In this document: piece after piece, positions 40,540 through 51,534 of the stretch
Numbering within the stretch: the first letter of the stretch is position 1
Layout of the letters: each line of letters begins with the position of its first letter
Assembly (NCBI RefSeq): GCF_940670765.1
Contig: NZ_CALNVW010000025.1
Location: 124,001-188,000 of the forward strand
DNA: 64,000 nt
DNA from: Streptomyces sp. A 4/2
Lineage (GTDB): Bacteria > Actinomycetota > Actinomycetes > Streptomycetales > Streptomycetaceae
Direction of reading: 5' to 3'
Position numbers and translations under genes: made by a program
The notes under the pieces: generated by a model
The model's database searches: none
What the model was told of the DNA's origin: nothing
Seen by the model: the letters and a program-made list of their open reading frames with translations, nothing else

Positions 40540-41130
40540 CGGGCGGCACGCGTATCTTCTCCACAGCATCGGGGAAGATCTTCCGTCCACACCCTGGGGA
40601 CTGTTGAGTTGTCCCAAAAGTGTCCACAGGGACGGTTGCTGAGACTCCATCACCCCAGGTCAGACGGCTGTGGATTTGTGATCAACTTTCATCCACAGGC
40701 TGTGGACAGAAATCTTGACCGCTGGTCGCCGATCACGTTGTCCACCGGCGGCCCACAGGGAGCGCCACGTTGTCCCCAGCTTCTCCACACCCTTGTCCAC
40801 TGTTCGGCAACGAAACACCCGGGCTCACCGGGTCGAGTGAAAGCCGTCACACCAAGGAGGTCGGTTGGGCTGTGGGGAAGATGGGTAAAGCTGGGGACAG
40901 ACCTGGGGAGAAAGTGGCCTCCCCTGTGTATCGGGTGTGCAGAACTTTTCGCCGTCCACAGAGCCGAGCAGTTTTCCACCGGCTCCACCCACAGGCGTGG
41001 TGGACAAAAAAGTGGGTCTGAGCTGCGAAAACGGGGTTATCCACGGTTTCCACAGCCCCTACTACTACTGCCTCCTATAGTTACCGGGGAATTGGCTTCG
41101 AAGTGGGCGCTGTGCACAACTCGCCGCCGG
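40540..41130. other. oriC: Origin of replication oriC
   Basis: The 882 bp between dnaA and dnaN hold a dense set of DnaA boxes. Exact or one-mismatch 9-mers that I can place include 40557-40565 (TTCTCCACA), 40583-40591 (CCGTCCACA), 40620-40628, 40689-40697, 40701-40709 (minus), 40738-40746, 40770-40778, 40781-40789, 40793-40801, 40952-40960, 40999-41007 (minus), 41037-41045 (TTATCCACG), 41046-41054 and 41111-41119 (minus), with weaker ones between. They form a left cluster (40.55-40.80 kb) and a right cluster (40.87-41.12 kb) with a box-poor spacer, as known for Streptomyces origins. No AT-rich 13-mers are seen; the least GC-rich part is 41025-41095. Confidence 0.95.
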
Positions 41131-41265
41131 AGCCCCCGGCACCGCTCGGCACGACTTGACCCCGACTCGCACCGACTGTCGGTGGCGTAGGTCAGACTGG
41201 TCCCCGGCGACAAGCCGACGACGAAGGCCAGCAGGGCGAGCGAGCAACAGCAGGAGGCGGTTCCG

Positions 41266-42396
41266 GTGAAGATCCGGGTGGAGCGCGATGTACTCGCGGA
41301 GGCGGTGGCCTGGGCGGCCCGCAGCCTTCCGGCCCGTCCGCCGGTGCCCGTCCTTGCGGGCCTGCTGCTGAAGGCCGAGGAAGGCGCTCTGAGCCTCTCC
41401 GGCTTCGACTACGAGGTCTCGGCGCGGGTCTCGGTGGACGCGGAGATCGAGGAGGACGGCACCGTTCTCGTCTCGGGCCGGTTGCTCGCCGACATCTGCC
41501 GGGCTCTCCCCAACCGCCCCGTGGAGATCTCCACGGATGGTGTGCGGGCGACCGTGGTCTGCGGTTCCTCACGGTTCACACTCCACACGCTGCCTGTGGA
41601 GGAATACCCGACGCTGCCCCAGATGCCGACCGCCACCGGCACGGTTCCGGGTGAGGTGTTCGCCTCGGCAGCCGCCCAGGTGGCCATCGCGGCCGGCCGC
41701 GACGACACACTGCCCGTCCTCACCGGCGTGCGCATCGAGATCGAGGGCGACCGGGTCACCCTGGCGTCCACCGACCGCTACCGCTTCGCGGTCCGCGAGT
41801 TCCTGTGGAAGCCGGAGGACCCGGAGGCATCGGCGGTCGCGCTGGTGCCCGCCAAGACGCTCCTGGACACCGCCAAGTCGCTGACCAGCGGTGACACCGT
41901 GACCCTGGCGCTGTCCGGATCCGGGGCGGGCGAGGGCCTGATCGGCTTCGAGGGAGCGGGACGGCGTACGACCACGCGGCTGCTCGAGGGCGACCTGCCG
42001 AAGTACCGGACGCTCTTCCCCACCGAGTTCAATTCGATCGCTGTCATCGAGACCCCCGCTTTCGTCGAGGCCGTCAAGCGTGTGTCCCTGGTCGCCGAGC
42101 GGAACACCCCGGTTCGACTGAGCTTCGAGCAGGGCGTGCTGATCCTGGAGGCCGGGTCCAGCGACGACGCACAGGCTGTGGAGCGGGTCGACGCCAAGCT
42201 CGACGGTGACGACATCTCGATCGCCTTCAACCCGACCTTCCTGCTGGACGGTCTCAGCGCGATCGACTCCCCGGTCGCCCAGCTCTCCTTCACCACGTCC
42301 ACCAAGCCCGCGCTGCTCAGCGGACGGCCTGCTGTCGATGCCGAGGCGGACGACGCGTACAAGTACCTGATCATGCCGGTGCGCCTGTCGGGCTGA
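41266..42396 (+). CDS. dnaN: DNA polymerase III sliding clamp (beta subunit)
   Basis: 376 residues from GTG 41266, with CAGGAGG eight bases upstream. Three clamp repeats are recognisable: MKIRVERDVLAEAVAWAARSLP..., VFASAAAQVAIAAGRDDTLPVLTGVRIEIEGDRVTLASTDRYRFAV, and VEAVKRVSLVAERNTPVRLSFEQGVLILEA in pattern. The C-terminus ending YKYLIMPVRLSG is the standard clamp tail. The homodimeric ring tethers the polymerase and other partners at the fork. It is the first gene to the right of oriC. Confidence 0.98.
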   Translation: MKIRVERDVLAEAVAWAARSLPARPPVPVLAGLLLKAEEGALSLSGFDYEVSARVSVDAEIEEDGTVLVSGRLLADICRALPNRPVEISTDGVRATVVCGSSRFTLHTLPVEEYPTLPQMPTATGTVPGEVFASAAAQVAIAAGRDDTLPVLTGVRIEIEGDRVTLASTDRYRFAVREFLWKPEDPEASAVALVPAKTLLDTAKSLTSGDTVTLALSGSGAGEGLIGFEGAGRRTTTRLLEGDLPKYRTLFPTEFNSIAVIETPAFVEAVKRVSLVAERNTPVRLSFEQGVLILEAGSSDDAQAVERVDAKLDGDDISIAFNPTFLLDGLSAIDSPVAQLSFTTSTKPALLSGRPAVDAEADDAYKYLIMPVRLSG

Positions 42397-42519
42397 GGCC
42401 CTTGCCAGGCCCCGCTGACGCCGTACGTCTGAGCGGCTGACCCCGCAGGTGTGTGCCTGCGTCCCGGCGTACGCTCGGACGCGGGTACGAAACGCCACCA
42501 CGTCACTAAGGATCTTCTG

Positions 42520-43398
42520 ATGGAGCTCGGTCTCGTCGGCCTCGGCAAGATGGGCGGGAACATGCGCGAGCGCATCCGCCGCGCTGGTCACACCGTCATC
42601 GGTTACGACCGCAACCCGGACGTAGCCGATGTCCACAGTCTGGAAGAGCTTGTGGGCAAGCTCAAGGGCCCCCGCGTCGTATGGGTCATGGTGCCGGCCG
42701 GTGCCGCGACCCAGTCCACCATCGACGAGCTGGCCGAGCTGCTCTCCCCCGGCGACATCGTCGTGGACGGTGGCAACTCGCGCTGGACCGACGACGAGAA
42801 GCACGCGGTCGAGCTGGGGATCAAGGGCATCGGCTTCGTCGACTGCGGTGTCTCCGGCGGGGTCTGGGGCCTGGAGAACGGCTACGCGCTGATGTACGGC
42901 GGCGACACCGAGCACGTCGCGAAGGTGCAGCCGGTCTTTGACGCGCTCAAGCCCGAAGGCGAGTTCGGCTCGGTCCACGCGGGCAAGGTCGGCGCCGGTC
43001 ACTTCGCCAAAATGGTCCACAACGGCATCGAGTACGCCATGATGCAGGCCTACGCCGAGGGCTGGGAGCTCCTGGAGAAGGTCGACTCGGTCACCGACGT
43101 GCGCGAGGTCTTCCGCTCCTGGCAGGAGGGCACGGTCATCCGTTCCTGGCTGCTGGACCTGGCGGTCAACGCGTTGGACGACGACGAGCACCTGGACCAG
43201 CTCCGCGGGTTCGCCGCCGACTCGGGCGAGGGCCGCTGGACGGTCGAGGCCGCGATCGACAACGCGGTGCCGCTGCCCGCGATCACCGCATCCCTCTTCG
43301 CGCGCTTCGCTTCGCGGCAGGACGACTCCCCGCAGATGAAGATGATCGCGGCGCTGCGCAACCAGTTCGGCGGCCACGCGGTCGAGAACAAGAAGTAA
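42520..43398 (+). CDS. gnd: 6-phosphogluconate dehydrogenase, short decarboxylating type
   Basis: 292 residues from ATG 42520 (MELGLVGLGKMGGNMRERIRRAGHTVIGYDRN). GLGKMGGNM is the nucleotide-binding start; DIVVDGGNSRWTDDEKHAVELGIKGIGFVDCGVSGGVWGLENGYALMYGG holds the signature serine/glycine loop, and KVGAGHFAKMVHNGIEYAMMQAYAEGW the catalytic lysine helix. The length (about 300 rather than 470) is that of the GntZ/YqeC-like subgroup, which may prefer NAD. It makes ribulose-5-phosphate in the pentose phosphate pathway. Its place between dnaN and recF is a known actinobacterial feature. Confidence 0.93.
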   Translation: MELGLVGLGKMGGNMRERIRRAGHTVIGYDRNPDVADVHSLEELVGKLKGPRVVWVMVPAGAATQSTIDELAELLSPGDIVVDGGNSRWTDDEKHAVELGIKGIGFVDCGVSGGVWGLENGYALMYGGDTEHVAKVQPVFDALKPEGEFGSVHAGKVGAGHFAKMVHNGIEYAMMQAYAEGWELLEKVDSVTDVREVFRSWQEGTVIRSWLLDLAVNALDDDEHLDQLRGFAADSGEGRWTVEAAIDNAVPLPAITASLFARFASRQDDSPQMKMIAALRNQFGGHAVENKK

Positions 43399-43428
43399 GC
43401 CAGCAGCAGGGAAGGTCGGCGCACGGTC

Positions 43429-44559
43429 ATGCACGTCACGCACCTGTCGCTGGCCGACTTCCGCTCGTACGCCCGGGTCGAGGTTCCTCTCGACCCGGGC
43501 GTCACCGCGTTCGTGGGCGCCAACGGCCAGGGCAAGACGAACCTCGTCGAGGCGGTCGGGTATCTCGCGACGCTCGGCAGTCACCGGGTCTCCTCGGACG
43601 CGCCACTGGTGCGGATGGGCGCCGACCGGGCTGTCATCCGCGCCGCTGTCACACAGGGCGAGCGCTCACAGCTCATCGAGCTCGAACTCAATCCCGGCCG
43701 GGCCAACAGGGCTCGGATCAACAGGTCGTCGCAGGTCCGACCGCGCGATGTGCTGGGGATCGTGCGCACCGTACTCTTCGCCCCCGAGGACCTGGCCCTG
43801 GTCAAGGGCGACCCGGGTGAGCGGCGGCGGTTTCTGGACGAGCTGATCACGGCGCGCTCGCCGCGGATGGCCGGGGTGCGGTCCGACTACGAGCGGGTTC
43901 TGAAGCAGCGCAACACCTTGCTGAAGTCCGCGGCGATGGCGCGCAGGCACGGTGGCCGCTCCATGGACATGTCCACACTCGATGTGTGGGACCAGCACCT
44001 GGGCCGGGTGGGAGCCGAGCTGCTGGCACAGCGGTTGGATCTGATCGCGACGTTGCAGCCGCTCACGGACAAGGCGTACGAACAGGTCGCGCCGGGCGGG
44101 GGTCCGATTGCGCTGGAGTACCGGAGCTCGCTGGGCGAGGGAATCGAGGCGGCTCAGTCGCGGGACGAGCTGTACGAGCAGTTGATCGCGGCCTTGGTGG
44201 GGGTCCGTAAGCAGGAGATCGAGCGGGGGGTGACCCTCGTTGGGCCGCACCGTGACGATCTTGTCCTGAAGCTGGGGCGGCTGCCCGCGAAGGGCTATGC
44301 CAGCCACGGGGAGTCGTGGTCCTACGCCCTGGCGCTGCGGCTGGCTTCGTACGACTTGCTGCGGGCCGAGGGCAATGAACCTGTGCTGGTGCTCGACGAC
44401 GTGTTCGCCGAGTTGGACGCGCGCCGCCGGGAACGGCTGGCCGAGCTGGTGGCTCCGGGTGAGCAGGTGCTTGTGACGGCGGCTGTGGACGACGATGTTC
44501 CGGGTGTGCTGGCCGGCGTGCGGTACGCCGTTTCGGAAGGGGCGGTGGAACGCGTATGA
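43429..44559 (+). CDS. recF: DNA replication and repair protein RecF
   Basis: 376 residues from ATG 43429. Walker A lies in TAFVGANGQGKTNLVEAVGYLATLGSHR; the ABC-type signature and Walker B are in the second half, LASYDLLRAEGNEPVLVLDDVFAELDARRRERLAELV. QVRPRDVLGIVRTVLFAPEDLALVKGDPGERRRFLDELI is the RecF block. It loads RecA at gaps with RecO/RecR. It overlaps the downstream DUF721 gene by ATGA. Confidence 0.97.
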   Translation: MHVTHLSLADFRSYARVEVPLDPGVTAFVGANGQGKTNLVEAVGYLATLGSHRVSSDAPLVRMGADRAVIRAAVTQGERSQLIELELNPGRANRARINRSSQVRPRDVLGIVRTVLFAPEDLALVKGDPGERRRFLDELITARSPRMAGVRSDYERVLKQRNTLLKSAAMARRHGGRSMDMSTLDVWDQHLGRVGAELLAQRLDLIATLQPLTDKAYEQVAPGGGPIALEYRSSLGEGIEAAQSRDELYEQLIAALVGVRKQEIERGVTLVGPHRDDLVLKLGRLPAKGYASHGESWSYALALRLASYDLLRAEGNEPVLVLDDVFAELDARRRERLAELVAPGEQVLVTAAVDDDVPGVLAGVRYAVSEGAVERV

Positions 44560-45128
44560 GCGGGCCCTCGGCCGATGACACGGGTGGCGCGGAAGGTGCT
44601 TCGCAGGGGCCTGAGGCTCCGAAGGTTCCTGAGTCCTCCGGTATTGATCTGGCGCGGGTCGCGTTGCGGGCGGCCAAGGAACAGGCGAAGGCGCGAGGCG
44701 CTGCGGCCCAGCAGAAGAAGCAGGCCAAGCGGGGTGGCCTGCGGTCGGGGGCGCGGGCGGACGGACGGGATCCCCTGCCGCTGGGTGCGGCGATCAATCG
44801 GCTGATTACCGAGCGCGGCTGGGAGACACCGGCTGCGGTGGGCGGGGTGATGGGCCGCTGGCCACAGATCGTGGGCGACGATCTGGCCAAACACTGTGTG
44901 CCTCAGCGTTATGACGAGGATGCGCGGGTGCTGACCGTGCAGTGCGATTCAACGGCCTGGGCGACACAGCTGCGGTTGTTGGCCCCGCAGTTGGTGGCTC
45001 GGCTGAATACGGATCTGGGCCACGGCACGGTGAAGCTGCTGAAGGTCTTGGGGCCCGGTGGGCCGCCCCGCCGGTTCGGGCCACTGCGGGCGCCGGGCAG
45101 CAAGGGGCCGGGCGACACGTACGGCTGA
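44556..45128 (+). CDS. dciA: DUF721 protein, DciA-type helicase loader
   Basis: 190 residues from ATG 44556, coupled to recF by a 4-base overlap. The N-terminal ~70 residues are disordered and Lys/Arg/Ala-rich (RAAKEQAKARGAAAQQKKQAKRGG). The DUF721 KH-like domain then begins LGAAINRLITERGWETPAAVGGVMGRWPQIVGDDLAKHCVPQRYDEDARVLTVQC in pattern and ends with HGTVKLLKVLGPG. DUF721 proteins are the widespread DciA loaders of DnaB in bacteria lacking DnaC. Its position in the recF-gyrB interval matches the actinobacterial ortholog. Domain call secure, loader role from family knowledge. Confidence 0.88.
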   Translation: MSGPSADDTGGAEGASQGPEAPKVPESSGIDLARVALRAAKEQAKARGAAAQQKKQAKRGGLRSGARADGRDPLPLGAAINRLITERGWETPAAVGGVMGRWPQIVGDDLAKHCVPQRYDEDARVLTVQCDSTAWATQLRLLAPQLVARLNTDLGHGTVKLLKVLGPGGPPRRFGPLRAPGSKGPGDTYG

Positions 45129-45262
45129 TGCCCGGACCGAAGTCGCTGCCGGATGCGGCCTTCGAGGACGCTCCGCCGCGCCTCGCACATGCCCCTGCCC
45201 GCCCTCCTTGCTCCTGTCTACTCCCGGGCTCGCGCTCGGCTGTTTTTCCTGCTTCCTCCGCG

Positions 45263-45296
45263 TGTGTGCGTTGTTTCACGTGAAACAACGCACACA
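45263..45296. other. parS site inside a 34-bp perfect palindrome
   Basis: Exact GTTTCACGTGAAAC at 45273-45286, with symmetry continuing as TGTGTGCGTT on the left and its complement on the right, 17 bp per arm. It lies in the 471 bp region between dciA and gyrB and may also act as a terminator for the recF-dciA transcript. Otherwise this region must hold the gyrB promoter; TAGACT at 45502-45507 is a possible -10, without a clear -35. Confidence 0.9.
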
Positions 45297-45599
45297 GTGC
45301 TGACGTCTTACCGGGTGAGGCGGGAGGCAGGTCGCTCACCTGTCCCTCACCGTAGCGGGAGGTTGACAGGCCGAAGCGCTTAAAGCCCGTGTGAGCCTCC
45401 TGGAGCCCCTTCCCGAATATGGGGAGTCGGACGGCGCCGGTTCAGGGCGGCACATGTGGACTCAGGTACCGGCAAACCCCCATTCACGTCTGCGCTACCG
45501 GTAGACTGAGTGACAATCCCGCTCCGCGGAACAAGTCGAACGACGCAGCCGCTCCTGCCTGCCCTGGAGAGGCCTGTGCTGTGCCAGAAAGGGCGCTTC

Positions 45600-47639
45600 G
45601 TGGCCGATTCCGGCAACCCCAATGAGATCCCCCCGTCCACTGTCGGCGAGCACGGCGAGGTAACCGCCTCGTACGACGCCAACGCGATCACCGTCCTCGA
45701 GGGTCTGGACGCGGTTCGCAAGCGGCCCGGCATGTACATCGGCTCGACCGGTGAGCGCGGACTCCACCACCTGGTGCAAGAGGTCGTCGACAACTCGGTC
45801 GACGAGGCCATGGCCGGGCACGCGGACAGGATCGACGTCACGATCCTTCCGGACGGCGGCGTTCGCGTGGTCGACAACGGGCGCGGCATCCCCGTCGGCA
45901 TCGTGCCCTCGGAGAACAAGCCGGCCGTCGAGGTCGTCCTGACCGTGCTGCACGCCGGCGGTAAGTTCGGCGGCGGCGGTTACGCCGTCTCCGGCGGTCT
46001 CCACGGCGTGGGTGTGTCCGTCGTGAATGCCCTGTCGCAGAAGCTCTCGGTCGACGTCAGGACCGACGGGTACCGGTGGACCCAGGACTACAAGCTCGGT
46101 GTGCCGACGGCGCCCCTGGCCCGCAACGAGGCCACGGAGGACACCGGCACCACGGTCACCTTCTGGGCCGACGGTGATGTCTTCGAGACGACCGAGTACT
46201 CCTTCGAGACGCTGTCGCGGCGGTTCCAGGAGATGGCCTTCCTGAACAAGGGCCTCACCCTGACGCTGACGGACGAGCGGGAGTCGGCGAAGGCCACCGC
46301 GGGTGCGGACACGGTCGACGAGGCGGCGGGCGAGGAGCAGGTCCGTACGGTCACGTACCACTACGAGGGCGGCATCGTCGACTTCGTGAAGTACCTCAAC
46401 TCGCGCAAGGGTGAGCTGATCCACCCGACCGTGATCGATGTCGAGGCCGAGGACAAGGAGCGTCTGCTCTCGGCCGAGATCGCGATGCAGTGGAACTCGC
46501 AGTACAGCGAAGGTGTGTACTCCTTCGCGAACACGATCCACACGCATGAGGGCGGTACGCACGAGGAAGGCTTCAGGGCCGCGCTGACGGGCCTGGTCAA
46601 CCGGTACGCGCGGGACAAGAAGCTGCTGCGCGAGAAGGACGACAACCTCTCGGGCGAGGACATCCGTGAGGGTCTGACGGCGATCATCTCGGTGAAGCTG
46701 GGCGAGCCGCAGTTCGAGGGGCAGACGAAGACCAAGCTGGGGAACACGGAGGCGAAGACCTTCGTGCAGAAGGTCGTCTACGAGCACCTCACGGACTGGT
46801 TCGACCGGAACCCGAACGAGGCCGTGGACATCATCCGCAAGGCCATCCAGGCGCAGACGGCACGGGTCGCGGCGCGTAAGGCGCGTGACCTGACCCGGCG
46901 CAAGGGGCTGCTGGAGAGCGCGTCCCTGCCGGGCAAGCTGAGCGACTGCCAGTCGAACGACCCGACGAAGTGCGAGATCTTCATCGTCGAGGGTGACTCC
47001 GCCGGTGGTTCGGCGAAGTCCGGGCGTAACCCGATGTACCAGGCGATCCTGCCGATCCGGGGCAAGATCCTGAACGTCGAGAAGGCGCGGATCGACAAGA
47101 TTCTGCAGAACACCGAGGTACAGGCGCTGATCTCGGCGTTCGGTACCGGGGTCCACGAGGACTTCGATATCGAGAAGCTGCGCTACCACAAGATCATTCT
47201 CATGGCGGACGCCGACGTCGACGGCCAGCACATCAACACGCTGCTCCTGACGTTCCTGTTCCGGTTCATGAGGCCGCTGGTCGAGGCCGGGCACGTGTAT
47301 CTCTCGCGTCCGCCGCTGTTCAAGATCAAGTGGGGCCGGGACGACTTCGAGTACGCGTACTCGGACCGGGAGCGCGACGCCCTGGTCGAACTGGGCAAGC
47401 AGAACGGCAAGCGGATCAAGGACGACTCGATCCAGCGGTTCAAGGGTCTCGGTGAGATGAACGCCGAGGAACTGCGGATCACCACGATGGACGTGGACCA
47501 CCGCGTGCTCGGACAGGTCACTCTGGACGACGCGGCGCAGGCCGACGACCTGTTCTCGGTGCTGATGGGTGAGGACGTCGAGGCGCGGCGCTCCTTCATC
47601 CAGCGCAACGCCAAGGACGTCCGCTTCCTCGACATCTGA
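45600..47639 (+). CDS. gyrB: DNA gyrase subunit B
   Basis: 679 residues from GTG 45600 (VADSGNPNEIPPSTVG), with AAAGGG upstream; the longer frame to 45510 is not favoured. The GHKL ATPase has LEGLDAVRKRPGMYIGSTGERGLHHLVQEVVDNSVDEA and VSGGLHGVGVSVVNAL; the TOPRIM domain has FIVEGDSAGGSAKSGRN near residue 460 and ILMADADVDGQHI. Length and ending (NAKDVRFLDI) are standard, without the insert of E. coli GyrB. With GyrA it introduces negative supercoils ahead of forks and at oriC. gyrA follows after 42 bp. Confidence 0.97.
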   Translation: MADSGNPNEIPPSTVGEHGEVTASYDANAITVLEGLDAVRKRPGMYIGSTGERGLHHLVQEVVDNSVDEAMAGHADRIDVTILPDGGVRVVDNGRGIPVGIVPSENKPAVEVVLTVLHAGGKFGGGGYAVSGGLHGVGVSVVNALSQKLSVDVRTDGYRWTQDYKLGVPTAPLARNEATEDTGTTVTFWADGDVFETTEYSFETLSRRFQEMAFLNKGLTLTLTDERESAKATAGADTVDEAAGEEQVRTVTYHYEGGIVDFVKYLNSRKGELIHPTVIDVEAEDKERLLSAEIAMQWNSQYSEGVYSFANTIHTHEGGTHEEGFRAALTGLVNRYARDKKLLREKDDNLSGEDIREGLTAIISVKLGEPQFEGQTKTKLGNTEAKTFVQKVVYEHLTDWFDRNPNEAVDIIRKAIQAQTARVAARKARDLTRRKGLLESASLPGKLSDCQSNDPTKCEIFIVEGDSAGGSAKSGRNPMYQAILPIRGKILNVEKARIDKILQNTEVQALISAFGTGVHEDFDIEKLRYHKIILMADADVDGQHINTLLLTFLFRFMRPLVEAGHVYLSRPPLFKIKWGRDDFEYAYSDRERDALVELGKQNGKRIKDDSIQRFKGLGEMNAEELRITTMDVDHRVLGQVTLDDAAQADDLFSVLMGEDVEARRSFIQRNAKDVRFLDI

Positions 47640-47681
47640 GTCGGCCGTACAAGCCGTAGCTCGAAAGGACTTTGACCAGCA

Positions 47682-50306
<2,625 letters not shown>

Positions 50307-50309
50307 AAC

Positions 50310-50939
50310 GTGAGTGGAGCCACGGGCGCCGGAGCGGCCGCTTCCGGAGCTGGAGCACACGGTGCCCGTGGCCCTGCCGCGGACTCTCAAGGGGGAACGG
50401 TGACGGACACGCGTGGGGCGCAGCCGCAGTTCGAGGCGCAGCCGTATCAGCCGCCGCAGGCCTACCCGTCGCCGGGCGCCGGCGGCACGCAGGGCGGACA
50501 GCAGCGCCCGGCGGGTGGTACGCAGGCCGGCGTGCGCAAGGCACGCACAGGGGCGCGTACGACGCCCCGTACGCGCAAGGCAAGGCTGCGGGTCGCCAAG
50601 GCCGATCCGTGGTCGGTGATGAAGGTCAGCTTCCTGCTGTCCATCGCGCTGGGCATCTGCACGATCGTGGCGGCCGCGGTGCTGTGGATGGTCATGGACG
50701 CGATGGGCGTCTTCACCACGGTGGGCGGGACCATCAGCGATGCCACGGGCTCCAGTGACGGAAGCGGCTTCGATCTTCAGTCGTTCCTCTCGCTGCCGCG
50801 GGTGCTGCTGTTCACGTCGGTCATCGCGGTGATCGACGTGGTGCTGGCCACTGCGCTGGCGACGCTCGGGGCTTTCATCTACAACCTGTCGGCCGGGTTC
50901 GTGGGTGGCGTCGAGCTGACGCTGGCCGAGGACGAGTAG
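50310..50939 (+). CDS. DUF3566 membrane protein
   Basis: 209 residues from GTG 50310, three bases past the gyrA stop. About 90 residues of Gly/Ala/Pro/Gln-rich disordered tail lead to a basic patch (RKARLRVAKADPWSVMKVSFLLSIALGICTIVAAAVLW in pattern), then two membrane helices enclosing an outer loop with DATGSSDGSGFDLQSFLS, the second helix being LLFTSVIAVIDVVLATALATLGAFIYNLSAGFVGG. DUF3566 genes follow gyrA across actinobacteria, including mycobacteria; the function is not established. A link to the membrane side of the origin region is only a guess. Confidence 0.88.
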   Translation: MSGATGAGAAASGAGAHGARGPAADSQGGTVTDTRGAQPQFEAQPYQPPQAYPSPGAGGTQGGQQRPAGGTQAGVRKARTGARTTPRTRKARLRVAKADPWSVMKVSFLLSIALGICTIVAAAVLWMVMDAMGVFTTVGGTISDATGSSDGSGFDLQSFLSLPRVLLFTSVIAVIDVVLATALATLGAFIYNLSAGFVGGVELTLAEDE

Positions 50940-50998
50940 GACCTCGGCTATCGATTTTGGGACTGGCCCTGGAGTGCGCTAATCTTCAGGGGCAGCGC

Positions 50999-51072
50999 GG
51001 GGCTATAGCTCAGTTGGTTAGAGCGCATCCCTGATAAGGATGAGGCCACAGGTTCAAATCCTGTTAGCCCCA
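50999..51072 (+). tRNA. tRNA-Ile (anticodon GAT)
   Basis: 74 bases with a complete cloverleaf: acceptor GGGGCTA with TAGCCCC (51065-51071), D-arm GCTC, anticodon stem CATCC/GGATG around CTGATAA (GAT), T-arm ACAGG/CCTGT with TTCAAAT. Discriminator A at 51072; CCA is not encoded. Confidence 0.97.
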
Positions 51073-51080
51073 CCGCGAAC

Positions 51081-51115
51081 ATCGGCCCGGACGGTTTCCC
51101 GTCCGGGCCGATTGC
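51081..51115 (+). terminator. Terminator after tRNA-Ile
   Basis: ATCGGCCCGGACGG (51081-51094) pairs exactly with 51099-51112 over a TTTC loop, nine bases after the tRNA. Confidence 0.88.
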
Positions 51116-51225
51116 ATTCCCGGGGCCGATAGTTGGGTGGGGAACTAGGTCACCGATCGGTATCGGCCGGTGTGTATAGTCGGGCGCCAGAAGTCCCTTA
51201 CGTCAAGGAAAGACGAGGTCGCGCG

Positions 51226-51360
51226 GTGAAGAAGCTTCTCCTGGTCGCACTGGCCGCCATCGGCGGGCTCCTCGTGTACCGCCAGATCCAGGCGGATCGC
51301 GCCGAGCAGGATCTGTGGACGGAGGCGACTGACTCCGTGCCCGCAGGTTCGGGTGTGTGA
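51226..51360 (+). CDS. DLW-39 family small membrane peptide
   Basis: 44 residues from GTG 51226, with GACGAGG upstream: VKKLLLVALAAIGGLLVYRQ followed by IQADRAEQDLWTEATDS and a short tail. The N-terminal half is one membrane helix and the DLW triplet near residue 29 defines the small actinobacterial DLW-39 family. The function is unknown. It stands alone between two terminators near the gyrase/tRNA-Ile locus, its conserved position. Confidence 0.85.
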   Translation: MKKLLLVALAAIGGLLVYRQIQADRAEQDLWTEATDSVPAGSGV

Positions 51361-51375
51361 GACCCAGCGTCGTAC

Positions 51376-51415
51376 CCACAGGACCCCGGCCGCTTCTGCG
51401 GCCGGGGTCCTGTGG
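51376..51415 (+). terminator. Terminator after the DLW-39 gene
   Basis: A perfect 18 bp stem, CCACAGGACCCCGGCCGC (51376-51393) with its complement at 51398-51415 and a TTCT loop. Confidence 0.88.
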
Positions 51416-51534
51416 TGTCCGGGCCCCAGGTGTCCGGCGGATGTTGCGGGACCGTGACGCCCCATCCCTTGAGTTCACCCTCGCAAATCATTAGCTTGCA
51501 AGAGCAAAGCTTGTGACTGTGAGGGGGACCACAG

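Noticed and set aside
41569..43584. A 671-residue minus-strand frame opposite dnaN and gnd
   Set aside because: It spans two well-recognised genes on the other strand and shows no domain pattern.
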